Positions 53,331-64,000 of a stretch of 64,000 bases of DNA are shown piece by piece. Source of the DNA: Ascaphus truei (lineage: Eukaryota > Chordata > Amphibia > Anura > Ascaphidae). The stretch lies in NCBI GenBank assembly GCA_036426205.1, contig CM071570.1, positions 145,121,095 to 145,185,094 on the forward strand. Reading direction: 5' to 3'. The notes beneath the pieces were generated by a model, which was given only the letters and a program-made list of their open reading frames with translations, did not search any database and was not told the DNA's origin. Within the stretch, counting starts at the first letter, position 1. Each line of letters starts with the position of its first letter. Position numbers and translations under genes: made by a program.

Positions 53331-54594
53331 AGCGAGCCGGCTTTAGAAATTTCAATGCAAGAAAGTTCTGAGAATTGAACGTAGGGGTCGCGGCTAGGAT
53401 TGCAAGTCGAACACAGTTCCAGGACATTTGGGACTAACTCCCGATCAAGGGATTTCAGCATCTATGGAAGAAAGAGAGCAATGGCATCAGGAACTTCATG
53501 TCGATTTGAGTTACAGGACATTTGGGAAGTCCCGGTCAAGCAAAAACTTTGTTTCTTTGCATATTTCAACCAGGAAAAGTACGTTATTTGCCCCAAACCA
53601 CCAGTAAGTGTCTTTCTCATGTATTTTGTGTTTCAGTGTGCTTAGCCTATCTTAAGTGAATAAATTACAATTTATTTTACCAACTTGTTATGCTCAGTAT
53701 TATGATCCCGGTATAAAAGGTGTAAATGCCTGGTCTCCCGTGACAACCACATTTGGCTAAAACAGCTCTTGAGCATAACTGTGGAGGAGGGGCTATTTTT
53801 GTTGGGGGTGAGGTGGATGATGGGGGTAGTTGCCATGAGGTAAGTGGTTAGGCCTCACATTTTCATTCACAAAGAGTGAGATCAGCTCTCAGACAGGGGA
53901 GGTGATTGGACAGGAGGCACCAGCAAGGCACTGACTCCTCCCCCACCCTGCGTGAAGAGAGCTCCGCACAGGAGAGTGAGGGGAAAGGTTTGTGTGTCTG
54001 TTGTGTGTTTTGTGAGTGTAAGATAAGCATATGAATAAAAGTGTGCAGATATCAGTGCGACAGAACATTGAGCAGGTTAAATGTGAATCTATTTCTTAAT
54101 GTCCCTTAGTGTGTAAAATTCAATGGGGTATCAATTCTGATCCTTATTCAAGCCAATTAAGCATCAATTGCCAACAGATAACTCATATATTAGTAGTAGC
54201 CATATAGCAAGGCATAAATCTCTAAGTGGGATTTATGGTGTAATAGGGAAAGAAACAGCTCATAAAACAATTCAATCCTTTTAACCACCACACTTGTAAG
54301 AGAAACTACTTACGTGTAATGGCCACAATGATGTAAATAGCACCAAAATAAACCTCCATTAGATAACTCGCAGTTCAATGAGGTAATGGCTCCACAGGCG
54401 TGCATCCAACGTAGAAATATTGACAACTCTCGGTTCTTGTACCCTATTTTTGTTGTCTCCTCTGCCCGTTACCCAATAAATTGTTTTTTTATTAATTTTG
54501 GGTCTGCCGTTATCCCCATTCTTTCTTGCGGTGCTCCATGCCCCTCCTTTGAGGATTCTACCACTTTTGTGAGTGTAAAGGGGGCCAGCAGAAT
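53331..54594. other. No gene recognised
   Basis: Includes aggacatttgggactaactc and acaggacatttgggaagtcc (53422, 53515), a short direct duplication. Otherwise unremarkable. Confidence 0.4.
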
Positions 54595-55445
54595 GTTTTA
54601 TTGGTGTGTGTGTGACTTCTGTTGGTGTGTGTTTTGTGGGTGTAGAGGGGGCAGCAGAGTCTGGTTTGTTGGTGTGTGTCTTGAGTGTGTGTTTTGTAGG
54701 TGTGGGGGGCTGCAGTGTGTGTGACTTCAGGGTGTTTTGTGGGTGGAGGATGGATGCAGAGTGTTTTGTTGGTGTGTGTGTGTGTCTGAGGTGTGTGGGT
54801 TTACTGGGGGCTGCAGTGGGTGTAGATAGGGGGCTGGTGGTGTGTGTTTTGTAGATGTAGAGGTAGCAGAGTCTGTTTTGTTGGTTTGTGTGTGTCTCTG
54901 CAGTGTGTGTTTTGTGGGTGCACAGGGGAGACTGCAGTGTGTGTTTTGTGGGTAGAGGAGGGGTGCAGAGTGTTTTTAGTGTGTGTGTCTGCAGCATGTT
55001 GTTTACGGGGCCTGCTGTGGGTGTAGAGTGGGAAGGCTGCAGGTGTGTGTTTTGTGGATGTAGAGGGGGGGGGGCAGCAGTCTGTTTTTTGGTGGATGTG
55101 TGTCTGTCTGCAGTGAGTTTTGTGTGTGTACATGGGGGATACAGTGTTTGTCAGTGGATGTAGAGGGTGGAGAAGGCCTGCAGTGTGTGTTTTGGTGTCT
55201 CTGCAGTGTTGTGGGTTTACAGGGGGCTGCAGTGTGTGTTTGTGGGTGTAGTGGGGGGCTGGTGTGTGTGTGTGTGTGTGTTTTGTGCGTGTAGAGGGTG
55301 GAGGAGGGCTGCAGTGTGTTTTGTGGGTGTAGAGGAGGGGTGCCTGCAGTGTGTAGGGGGGACTGCAGAGTGTGTTTGTTTGTGGATATAGAGGGGGGTT
55401 GCAGAGTGTGTGTGTGTGTGTGTGTATATAGAGGGGGGGGGCTGT
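54595..55445. repeat. GT-rich minisatellite
   Basis: Degenerate units of about 40-70 bp with ctgcagtgtgtgttttgtgg and gtgtagagggggg. The Cys/Val-rich + frames and Thr/His/Pro-rich - frames (up to 212 codons) are artefacts. Confidence 0.93.
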
Positions 55446-55557
55446 GTGTAGACAATCTTAATGTAGACAATGATCAAAATCAATATGACTACAAAAGTGT
55501 CAATCTTTTTTATGAAAAATGGAAAGAAAAAAAAAGACTACATTTAGCTTATACTGT

Positions 55558-55735
55558 AATAGTAATAATCCCCTCAGAACAGGGCATTACTGTCCAATAA
55601 TGCCCTGGCTGGGTTAAAGTCCCCGGCTTCGCCTCGGGCCTTCAACTCTTCCAGCCAGGGCATTATTGGCCAGTAATGCCCAGTTCTTCGGGGATTATTA
55701 CTTAAGTAAAGCATTGCTAAGCAATGCTTTACTAG
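55558..55735. mobile_element. Hairpin MITE plus adjacent perfect palindrome
   Basis: taataatcccctcagaacag with ggcattactgtccaataatg, ccctggctggg is inverted at 55650-55702 around an aagtccccggcttcgcctcg loop. Immediately after, agtaaagcattgct and agcaatgctttact form a palindrome (about 55706-55733). Confidence 0.88.
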
Positions 55736-57689
55736 TCACTAAGGTAGTCAACGAGGCTAAGCAAAATATTGTACTATTGATCTTTTTTTATACAGCTTAC
55801 AATTGATTGCCAATGTGGCGATCAAAGTCCTAATTGATAGGGCCTAGGTAGCTACAGTGACAAGTAATGGGTTTATGGTTACAACATGTTTTTCAACGTA
55901 TTTTTAATGTAGTGGTAACTTTTATTTTTTTTTGCAATGCCAAAAGGCACTATTTGCCACCTTTGGCTATCAGGGATACTGGCCATTAGTCTGCGGGGGG
56001 AGGGTGGTTTGTTGAGGAAGTGGAGGGTGGTTAGGCCTCCCGGGGGGGAGAACCTGTTGCTTACCTTATTGGTTAGTAAAGCATTTGCTAGCAACTAAGG
56101 TGTCTAAGTAGGTAGGTAATGTAGTTGAATGCTTATAATAGCCCCTTTATTGATCTTTGTGGTCAGCTAGTCATGAATACTCATGAACTACCAAGGGGTT
56201 AATATTTACTGTTATATATTCAAAGTAAAATGTTAATATCTATTTCAGGTTGGTTTAGATTTTTATCGGATTCAATACTTTTAACGGATTGGATAAAAAG
56301 TGCGTTATTTTTGGCGGTACAATGTTGATTATTGCACTATAAAAATAAGGCACTTTTTTGTCGATACAACCGCATTTTTAGGTTACCGCAGTTTGATGTG
56401 TCCGGGCCATAGAGGGTTATTTACTCAAGTCTCCTGGCAGCAAAGCTGAGGTAAAGTCTGTGCAAACAAATTTTACCAGATGTTTCAAAGTAAGAAACAT
56501 TCATTGCTTTCAATGGAATTCCTTTTCTTTGATGGACATGGCTCTAATTTATCCTTTATCCTATTTTTACTTAGTAAATAGACCCTATTGTGGCCCATTG
56601 AAGTGAACGGACCATAAGGCGTCTCCTCCTGTCGGAAGGTGAATAGCAGCATTTAGTATTTCAAAGTCACATCTGCACTTTTATAGAAATAGTAGAGAGA
56701 TTTCATAAGTGAAGATCGTATGAATGCTTTTATTACAAATATGATTATGCTAATTTATTAGCCATTAGTAAATAGTGTGTTGAACAGCACAGTTAGAGAA
56801 ATATATGCAGTAGATCCCATTTTCTAAATAGTCTCATGAACACATTAAGTTCAACCGCCTATTGCTGCTCAGTACTGCTAACATGCAATGTACCACACCT
56901 CATAATACCTAAGGTATATTTTTCAGATGATTAATAAACATATGTCAATATGTATATTAATGCCACACGTATGGAAATGAAAACAAAGTTAACATTCAGG
57001 GCAGTTGTAATACCCATTGATCCCTACTGCCATCCCGCCCTCATAACCAAAAGGAGAAAGGTTTCAGTAGCCAGATTTGCTCATAGTGAGTGATAATGAT
57101 TTGTTGGCCCAACCATCTCTCCGTGTGAGTCACTTTAGACTGATACTGTATGTATGAACGGTCTTTTTTCACATAATGGAAAAGGGCAAAATGCTGCAAT
57201 TCTGTCATTTCTAAGACTAAATTATTTCTGTATCTAAACTTTTTTACCCAAGAAAGCAAGATCTTGTGTTGCTGATGGACAGAAAAAACTAGGTGTAAAT
57301 TCAAAATCAGAGCCACCTTTACAGGATGTTCCAGAAAAAGATTAAGGAGACCTCGCAGGCCGCAAGACTCCTAACGTAAGTCATGTTGTGTGGCAGGACA
57401 TACAGAACATTATGTATTGTTGTATATGTATATGTAACAGTATTATGCAGCAGTGATTTAATGTGTTAGATTAAAATTACCATGGAGTTTATACTCTGAG
57501 AATGAGACTAATTACGTATAGATTATGATAAATATCTACAGGCTATTCATTTACCATTATGCAGATACTGTATGTTCTGGTTTGCATTGCTGTGGCTTAG
57601 TGTAGTATTTCTCATGGGAAATTGCTCTTCTCTTGCTTAACTGTGCACAAAGCACAAACTATTCTGGACCTATATTAATACTTTGTGCT
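55736..57689. other. No gene recognised
   Basis: About 2 kb of AT-rich sequence. A gtggcgatcaaag...gtagctacagtgac block (55815-55862) resembles 44300-44350. I see no exon-like or transposase sequence. Confidence 0.4.
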
Positions 57690-58956
57690 TGTTTTGTGTT
57701 GTATTGTATTGTATTGTATGTCTTTATTTATATAGCGCCATTAATGTACATAGCGCTTCACAGTAGTAATACATGTGGTAATCGAATAAATAACAGATAA
57801 TATAAATAACAGATCATGGGAATAAGTGCTTTAGACAAACATAACATTAAGGAAGAGGAGTCCCTGCCCCGAGGAGCTTACAATCTAATTGGTAGGTAGG
57901 GAGAACGTACAGAGACAGTAGGAGGGAGTTCTGGTAAGTGCGTCTGCAGGGGGCCAAGCTTTATGTATCATGTGTTCAGAATGTTCACAGTGCTATTCAT
58001 ATGCTTCTTTAAGCAAGTGGGTCTTAAGGTGGGTCTTAAAGGTGGATAGAGAGGGTGCTAGTTGGGTACTGAGGGGAAGGGCATTCCAGAGGTGTGGGGC
58101 AGTCAGTGAAAAAGGTTTAAGGCGGGAGAGGGCTTTAGATAAAAAGGGGGTAGAAAGAAGACATCCTTGAGCAGAACGCAAGAGTCGGGATGGTGCATAG
58201 CGAGAAATTAGGGCTGAGATGTAAGGAGGGGCAGAAGTGTGTATAGCTTTAAAAGTGAGGAGAAGAATGGAGTGTGAGATGCGGGATTTGATTGGAAGCC
58301 AGGAGAGGGATTTCAGGAGGGGAGATGCTGAGACAGATCTAGGAAAGAGTAGAGTGATTCTGGCAGCAGCATTTAGGATAGATTGTAGGGGAGACAGGTG
58401 AGAGGCAGGAAGGCCGGACAGCAGGAGGTTACAGTAATCAAGACGGGGGAGAATGAGGGCCTGAGTCAGAGTTTTAGCAGTCGAGCAACAGAGGAAAGGG
58501 CGTATCTTTGTTATATTGCGGAGGAAAAAGCGACAAGTTTTAGAAATGTTTTGAATGTGAGGGGCGAATGTGAGAGAGGAGTCGAGTGTGACCCCTAGGC
58601 AGCGTGCTTGGGCTACTGGGTGGATGATCGTAGTTCCAACAGTAATGTGGAAGGAGGTAGTAGGGCCAGGTTTGGGAGGAAGTATGAGGAGCTCTGGTTT
58701 AGCCATGTTGAGTTTAAGGCGACGGAGGGCCATCCAGGATGATATAGCAGAGAGACATTCAGAAACTTTGGTCTGTATAGCAGGTGTAAGGTCAGGTGTT
58801 GAAAAGTATATTTGTGTGTCGTCAGCATAGAGGTGATATTTAAACCCAAAAGATGTTATTAGGTCACCTAGAGAGAGAGTGTACAGAGAAAAGAGAAGAG
58901 GTCCCAGGACAGAGCTAAATGTAGAAAAACATAGTGTATACAACATTTTTTGCAAT
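57690..58956 (-). mobile_element. L2-clade LINE: RT half and 3' end
   Basis: A 334-codon minus-strand frame (57993-58997; the LINE part is codons about 24 to 334) reads [20 protein letters not shown], then [18 protein letters not shown] (catalytic YADD), [79 protein letters not shown] and [19 protein letters not shown]. This is the L2 RT with its C-terminal domain. The 3' UTR runs to gcgctatataaataaagaca and an (ACAAT)n tail at 57690-57720. It is open from the RT to its natural end, so fairly young, but the 5' part is cut at 58956 by the LTR element. Confidence 0.9.
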
Positions 58957-59844
58957 TGTAACGGGTGGACCCCCTTGTCTGACCCCCCCAATCTCACATT
59001 GGCCCGTGTGGTCTAACCGGTCCCCATTACGTGATCGTGTATGGTGGTGCACCTGCAAGTAACAGGACTCCTGAGTCTCCCGCTTGATGGTATTCGGGGA
59101 TGTCATCAGGACAGGTAGCTGAGGTAGTGGGTGCGAGTCCTACTTACATCATGTGCAGCGCCTCCACCTCATCAGGATCGATGCTTCCGCAGGGAGATGG
59201 TCCTGGTGAGGAACTCCTTCTCGGTGGTGACTGCCACTGTAGAGTAATCTCACAGTCACACAGTGGGGGTTTCTTTGAACAGGGCATCTTTATTTGCATG
59301 GTATGGGCAAGCTGCCCCTCACAGATAGCAACTCAGCCGCTCATCTCTGTGCAGCACTCCATTAGGAAGGTCCCTTCTCCCTAATAGAGCTGCTTTCCAC
59401 CTTTACTCTCAAAGAGATTCTCCAGCTTCTCTTGCTGCTGTAAGCTCCTCTCATGAGCTGCTTTGTCTCTCTCTTGAGCTGCTCTGTCTGTCAGCTCCTC
59501 TCACTCTGCCCAATGTCCTGCGTATGCTCACTGACTCACAGCTAGCATGAGACACTGCAACACTGTTGCACACCTTCACGTGCCTCTCACTGAACAGAGG
59601 CAGCACAACAACAGGAAACTGAACTTCTAACTTTAGGCAGTGCTGTGTCTTATATCACCCCCCAGAGAACAAACCTGCTCTGTACCACTAAGTGTGGGCA
59701 CATTGCATGTTGTCACTTCCTTTGGGGATATATGACACCACACCAGGGTTTGAGGGCAAACCTCCATTGATTGTTGCTGGCAATCCTGCATACTTACCAG
59801 GTTTACTGCCAGCATGAGAAAGAGATATGTACACCAATCTTACA
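58957..59844 (-). mobile_element. 3' LTR (888 bp)
   Basis: Plus-strand ends tgtaacgggtgg and accaatcttaca give TGTAAG...TTACA on the minus strand. Nearly identical to 63198-64000 except for a cluster of differences around 59509-59590. Confidence 0.88.
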
Positions 59845-60056
59845 CTTGGCTATATTCTCCCCCTGGTGGAACCCCAACGGCCCGACTGGGATCTAAATTT
59901 GCGGAACCTTCCTTCAGGTAGCACTGCAAAACATAACAACACATTATTACAGTACATATCTTTTCATAACACAATAACAGATACATCCTAACGTAGATGT
60001 GTAAGAACTAGGATTACCCCATGCTGGAGTATCCATACTGGAACTACTCTACCCTC

Positions 60057-60815
60057 TTAAGGTGGCTTACGCACAGCATGGTCTACTGGGTTTAGAGCAG
60101 CAATGCTGTAACACTCTAGGGGACATACTAGACACCCACAATCAGCCCATAACTCTGGCTTGGTTGCTAGTGAACTGAGAAGATCATGCCCATACATTTC
60201 CCCAAGGCATCTCCTGGAGATGTAGACTATCCCCTCTTGACTACACCACTTCTCATCTAACCCGCCAGGATCCCAATTTTCTTTCCCTGATCCTTCCTCT
60301 TCATCAATGCCATATTCCCTATCTTCATCAGGGGAACCCATTTCGAACTTACTTTCTCCCTCCCATAGATGGTGAAAATAAAGTAACCACTTTTTGCGAT
60401 CCCTGATAACTCTTGCCAACACTGGAGGCACATAGAGGGCTCTCCGGGCAATAGGCAGAATATGAGCAACATTACCCAAATTCCCAGACAAAACTCCCAA
60501 TGTCCCTGGGGACCCAAAATTTGACCCAAGGCTCTTAGGATCACACCCCACAGTAACAGTATGATTGTCATCATTAGTGCAATATACCCTTCGTTGCATA
60601 GCTATTTCCCTCCCCAACCCATCATCAGATGTAAAACAGTCACCCCAGTCCAGATTTTCCCCAGTCCATTCTTCAAATGTGGCTCGGGACTCCCCAAACA
60701 ACCCTTGGCTAGACTGGGACCCATAGGAAAAAGTGACAGGGGCAGGGGTTTTAACTATGGCCGAGGGTTGGGCATAGGGAAACACTGCCGGCATACGCGG
60801 GGCTACGACCCGCAA
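60057..60815 (-). CDS. Unknown protein, probable 3' continuation of the 642-aa frame
   Basis: 252 codons. It overlaps the end of the upstream frame by 13 bp in another frame, so it is either a frameshifted continuation or reached by ribosomal frameshifting. Features: acidic mid-region (GIDEEEGSGKENWDPGG) and several Cys/Trp, with ADCGCLVCPLECYS near the end. No domain recognised. The ATG given is not reliable. Confidence 0.5.
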   Translation of the reverse strand: MRVVAPRMPAVFPYAQPSAIVKTPAPVTFSYGSQSSQGLFGESRATFEEWTGENLDWGDCFTSDDGLGREIAMQRRVYCTNDDNHTVTVGCDPKSLGSNFGSPGTLGVLSGNLGNVAHILPIARRALYVPPVLARVIRDRKKWLLYFHHLWEGESKFEMGSPDEDREYGIDEEEGSGKENWDPGGLDEKWCSQEGIVYISRRCLGEMYGHDLLSSLATKPELWADCGCLVCPLECYSIAALNPVDHAVRKPP

Positions 60816-62731
60816 CTTCTCGCTTCCTTGCCCGGTACCATCAGACTGGCACTCTGGTTCACCTGTGTCCGTATTCCAGGCTTCCGCAGGGCCTGCTGTC
60901 TCTTCCCGGACCCAGGCTTCCTGGTACAGCTGCTTGGCCGCAAGGACACAGCCATCTCGCTGGACTTGCCGCCATCTTGCGTTGGGTTCCCAACCGGAAC
61001 CTCTTCCTCCAGAACGACATCCGCCACTGGAAGTGATGGTTCTGCTCTCCGCTCCGTCCGGGCCTGGGCTAGGCCTTTCTCCACCATTGCCACCCCCGGC
61101 GCCGGTGGGGGGTTAGGAGGTTCCTCACCACTCCGCTGGCTTGCGATGGGTTCCTCTGTGGTAGACCGGACTGGCCATTGTAGGGCACACGGGCCTACAT
61201 CAGGGTCCGCAGCCGATGGGATAAATGTCTCTTTATCTTCAGCTTCACTTGTGTGGTCCGCCGGCTGGCACATCACCACAGCTGGTTGACTACTGTCTTC
61301 AGTAGTACAGGATGAGGGTAGGGACATCTCCGCAGGGGAACAGCGTCGGGGCGCTTCGCATTTGCTGGTGGCCATCGGCCTGAAGCGGTCCTGCTCCGGT
61401 GGTACCAGTGGTAGCGATCCCCCTTCTCCCTGGCCAGTCACCTTACCCTTCGTTGATTCCGTCAGGAATGGTTCCATCATCTGGGGTTCCGGTTTTGGAA
61501 CCGGATCTGGAGCCGTCTCTGTCATCGGTGCTTGGAACTCCTCACGCTTAGGCAGATAAGGGATAGACACAAGCTGGATTGCTCCTTTTGCAAAGAAAGT
61601 AGCTCCCCAAACAAGTTCTTTTCCCAGAGATACACAATCAGAGTCCTCACACCTCAAGCTGGTGATTCCGTCATTGGATACTTCCCGGAATCCTTTAGGC
61701 AATGAACAACAGGCAAAGGTCATATCACCCTTCCTCACTTTATGTATACACGGGCACAAAAGAAAGGGGTAAGTCACTCCTTTGGCCCGCCATGCCCCTG
61801 GTAGCTGAGGTTGTGGTTTGCTGCATTCTGTTTCTTTCTTAGGGGGAACAGAAGTTGCTACTGGCAGTTCACTGTGCTCACTCCCCCTGGTGGACTCTAG
61901 AGGAGGGTCTCGTAGACTTGTAGGCTGACCCAGCACAGGGGCGGAGTGAGTTATAGTCCCTGAGGGCGCAGCTCCAGCTTTCGCGCCAAACTCCCCAACA
62001 TAGTGGGGTTTTCCCGTTGGCGCCAATCCTGGCCAACAATCAGCAAACTGCAAAGTTGCAAGACTTTCTGCAGCTGGCCCACGCGGTGTCCCGAGAACGC
62101 GGGAACCGCCATTTTGGTTAGTACTGTCTTTCTGCATCATATTTGAGGTAGCGTTTGGCTGTTTGTATATTGAATGATAACAAAGTCCATTTCGTTCCTC
62201 CCATCTAGCAACACTGTCATCCTCACTATCCTCGGGGATACTATCCCGAGAGCATAGACAGGACAAACCCGGCGCAGGCACGGCTGTCACGCCAGTCTCC
62301 AACAGGCTCACAAAAGTCTCTTCTGTAGCTTGTTCTTCTTCCACGCACAGGTCATATGCGTGTTCCACGTTTGCCCGCCATCCTGGACCTTCTGCGCTCT
62401 GCAGATCCTCCATTCTGACGGTTCTCTTTAGAGGAGGGGCACTTTCTACCAAGGAGTGGTTCTGACTCTGTGCTGAACTACTCACAGTGCAGGTGCGGGG
62501 CTCTGGTTTTCGCGCCCAACCCGGACAGAATTCTGCAACAATTTCTTGTACAGTCCTGGTGCTCGCCCGACTTGGCGGGAGCCGCCATCTTAGGTGTGAC
62601 TCACTGCTTGAGAGAGCCACCATTCTTGCGGTTGTCATTCTTTCCTCTGTTATAATTTCTGTTATCGCACATGGAGCTCCTCTCTGCGGGGCAGCTGCCA
62701 CACCGATGCAATAAAATGCCTTGTGCACCAC
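60803..62731 (-). CDS. Unknown 642-aa protein of the LTR element
   Basis: An uninterrupted 1.9-kb frame in the position of gag, starting 467 bp inside the 5' LTR. The sequence is Pro/Ser/Glu-rich and largely disordered, with a central Cys-containing segment (FLLCPCIHKVRKGDMTFACC, about residues 325-345, then LRCEDSDC about 361). The C-terminus is basic (RKPGSGKRQQALRKPG). There is no major homology region, zinc knuckle or protease motif. It could be a divergent gag-like protein or a captured host sequence; I do not recognise it. An intact frame this long in a repeat suggests recent activity or selection. Confidence 0.6.
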   Translation of the reverse strand: MVHKAFYCIGVAAAPQRGAPCAITEIITEERMTTARMVALSSSESHLRWRLPPSRASTRTVQEIVAEFCPGWARKPEPRTCTVSSSAQSQNHSLVESAPPLKRTVRMEDLQSAEGPGWRANVEHAYDLCVEEEQATEETFVSLLETGVTAVPAPGLSCLCSRDSIPEDSEDDSVARWEERNGLCYHSIYKQPNATSNMMQKDSTNQNGGSRVLGTPRGPAAESLATLQFADCWPGLAPTGKPHYVGEFGAKAGAAPSGTITHSAPVLGQPTSLRDPPLESTRGSEHSELPVATSVPPKKETECSKPQPQLPGAWRAKGVTYPFLLCPCIHKVRKGDMTFACCSLPKGFREVSNDGITSLRCEDSDCVSLGKELVWGATFFAKGAIQLVSIPYLPKREEFQAPMTETAPDPVPKPEPQMMEPFLTESTKGKVTGQGEGGSLPLVPPEQDRFRPMATSKCEAPRRCSPAEMSLPSSCTTEDSSQPAVVMCQPADHTSEAEDKETFIPSAADPDVGPCALQWPVRSTTEEPIASQRSGEEPPNPPPAPGVAMVEKGLAQARTERRAEPSLPVADVVLEEEVPVGNPTQDGGKSSEMAVSLRPSSCTRKPGSGKRQQALRKPGIRTQVNQSASLMVPGKEARSCGS

Positions 62732-63197
62732 CTTGTGTACCTAATGTAGATCTGACTCGTGTTTGCACTTACTCAGGCTAGGCTCACTCTTTCTGTGTCT
62801 ACTGTATCGCTTTCCTCCAGTCTGTGCTCCTTGGTCAAGTGATCTGGAATGGAGACTAGAGTACTCTGGCTCTTCCATGCAGTACTTTGGGCGTCTACCT
62901 ACTGTTGGCTAGCCTAGTGCGGACCCTTCCAGAATTCCTGCCCTAAGTTACCAGTTTATCCCTTCAGGCGTCCCCCACTAGCGCTACCTCAAGGCGACTA
63001 GGACAGCAATAGCCTCCCGCTCCAGACTCACTAACCCCTAGCAGGATCCCAAGGCGTCTTTGCGGCCTGCAGCTCCAGCAGCTCCCCGACTACCCCTGGT
63101 TCCGTCCCATGCAGCACAAAGTGGCAGCAGACACTCTCCCTGTTACCTATTGTGTGCCTAGCAAAAGCCTGTCCTGTCTCTCAGCAGTGCCTCCAAT

Positions 63198-64000
63198 TGT
63201 AACGGGTGGACCCCCTTGTCTGACCCCCCAATCTCACATTGGCCCGTGTGGTCTAACCGGTCCCCATTACGTGATCGTGTATGGTGGTGCACCTGCAAGT
63301 AACAGGACTCCTGAGTCTCCCGCTTGATGGTATTAGGGGATGCCATCAGGACAGGTAGCTGAGGTAGTGGGTGCGAGTCCTACTTACATCATGTGCAGTG
63401 CCTCCACCTCATCAGGATCGATGCTTCCACAGGGAGATGGTCCTGGTGAGGAACTCCTTCTCGGTGGTGACTGCCACTGTAGAGTAATCTCACACTCACA
63501 CAGTGGGGGTTTCTTTGAACAGGGCATCTTTATTTGCATGGTATGGGCAAGCTGCCCCTCACAGATAGCAACTCAGCCGCTCATCTCTGTGCAGCACTCC
63601 ATTAGGAAGGTCCCTTCTCCCTAATAGAGCTGCTTTCCACCTTTACTCTCAAAGAGATTCCCCAGATTCTCTTGCTGCTGTAAGCTCCTCTCCTGAGCTG
63701 CTTTGTCTCTCTCTTGAGCTGCTCTGTCTGTCAGCTCCTCTCGTCACTATGCCAATGTCTGCAGTTATGATCACGGATCACAGCAGCTTGCATGAGACAC
63801 TTGCAACACATGTTGCCACACCTCACAGTGCCTCTCACTGAACAGAGGCAGCCACAACACGGAAACTGAACTTCTAACTTTAGGCAGTGCTGTGTCTTAT
63901 ATCACCCCCCAGAGAACAAACCTGCTCTGTACCACTAAGGTGGGCACATTGCATGTTGTCACTTCCTTTGGGGATATATGACACCACACCAGGGTTTGAG
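63198..64000 (-). mobile_element. 5' LTR, truncated by the window end
   Basis: Starts tgtaacgggtggaccccc as in the other LTR and follows it to ccagggtttgag at the last base. About 90 bp are expected beyond the window. Confidence 0.88.

Larger units (their letters stand above)
58957..64000 (-). mobile_element. LTR retrotransposon, pol-less, runs off window
   Basis: Two direct LTRs (58957-59844 and 63198 to the window end) flank 3.35 kb (59845-63197). On the minus strand the order is 5' LTR, a possible primer site TGGAGGCACTGCTGAGA two bases inside (63179-63195), leader, a 642-codon frame, a 252-codon frame, polypurine tract GGGGGAGAATATAGCCAAG, 3' LTR. No RT, RNase H or integrase is visible, so it would need proteins from another element. 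The target duplication cannot be checked because one end is outside. Confidence 0.8.

Noticed and set aside
54359..55470. Thr/His/Pro-rich frames up to 212 codons (-) and Cys/Val-rich frames (+)
   Set aside because: GT-rich minisatellite read in both directions.
60561..61289. 242-codon + frame
   Set aside because: Antisense shadow of the 642/252-codon frames of the LTR element.
63179..63195. Assigning a primer tRNA to the putative primer site
   Set aside because: The sequence starts TGG two bases inside the LTR as expected, but I could not match it to a specific tRNA 3' end.
1..64000. tRNA or rRNA genes
   Set aside because: I looked for box A/B-like and cloverleaf patterns and saw none I could support.

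Overview
The window is eukaryotic and almost certainly vertebrate, most likely an amphibian (a frog is the best guess). This rests on the repeat types: L2-clade LINEs with the ACAAT-type tail, a Penelope-like element with a GIY-YIG endonuclease, Ty3/gypsy and retrovirus-like relics, Tc1 and hAT transposons, long AT/GT/GAT simple repeats, and no compact coding. I see no intact host gene, tRNA, rRNA or CRISPR array. Nearly all recognisable coding sequence is transposon-derived or pseudogenised. A 493-base assembly gap lies at 50098-50590.

Layout. 1-13.5 kb: palindromic and foldback repeats, a 1.3-kb hAT-like element full of ATC and CCTGCACCTC satellites (3026-4338), a scattered APE-type LINE (ORF1 about 5443-6270, endonuclease and RT start 8735-10310, C-terminus 11349-11549) with an L2 fragment lying in its RT, then 1.5 kb of minisatellites. 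14.9-19.9 kb: a retrovirus-like integrase relic split by a Gmr1-like Ty3/gypsy element that left a 5-bp target duplication. The gypsy element itself carries L2 and other repeats. 20-24.3 kb: a solo LTR in an AT microsatellite, an internally deleted L2 and a 0.65-kb inverted-repeat element.

24.4-34.2 kb holds the most unusual content: three broken, apparently intronless units of one chimeric coiled-coil gene family (two on +, one on -, converging near 30.3 kb). Each joins a myosin-II-heavy-chain-like rod segment to an IQ-motif array. The second + unit also contains a clear lamin rod segment and a 14-residue tandem coiled-coil repeat. 34.7-40.9 kb is one very large hAT-type insertion proved by an exact 8-bp target duplication. 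It contains GAT satellite, a solo LTR inside the satellite, and a 3-kb long-inverted-repeat element inside the LTR that carries a dead Tc1 transposase.

41-50 kb: MITEs, an RTE-like LINE relic (-), a forkhead-domain pseudogene (+, about 45600-46270), then a nearly complete Penelope-like element (46341-48706, RT plus GIY-YIG, one frameshift). 50.6-57.7 kb: palindromic foldback repeats, a Tc1 end, a GT-rich minisatellite and hairpins. 57.7-64 kb: an L2 RT fragment interrupted by an LTR retrotransposon (58957 to beyond the window end). That element has no recognisable pol, but carries 642- and 252-codon open frames on the minus strand.

The elements do not cooperate in a pathway. Their relationship is nesting, which gives relative ages. 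All family calls come from reading the sequence by eye, without database searches.
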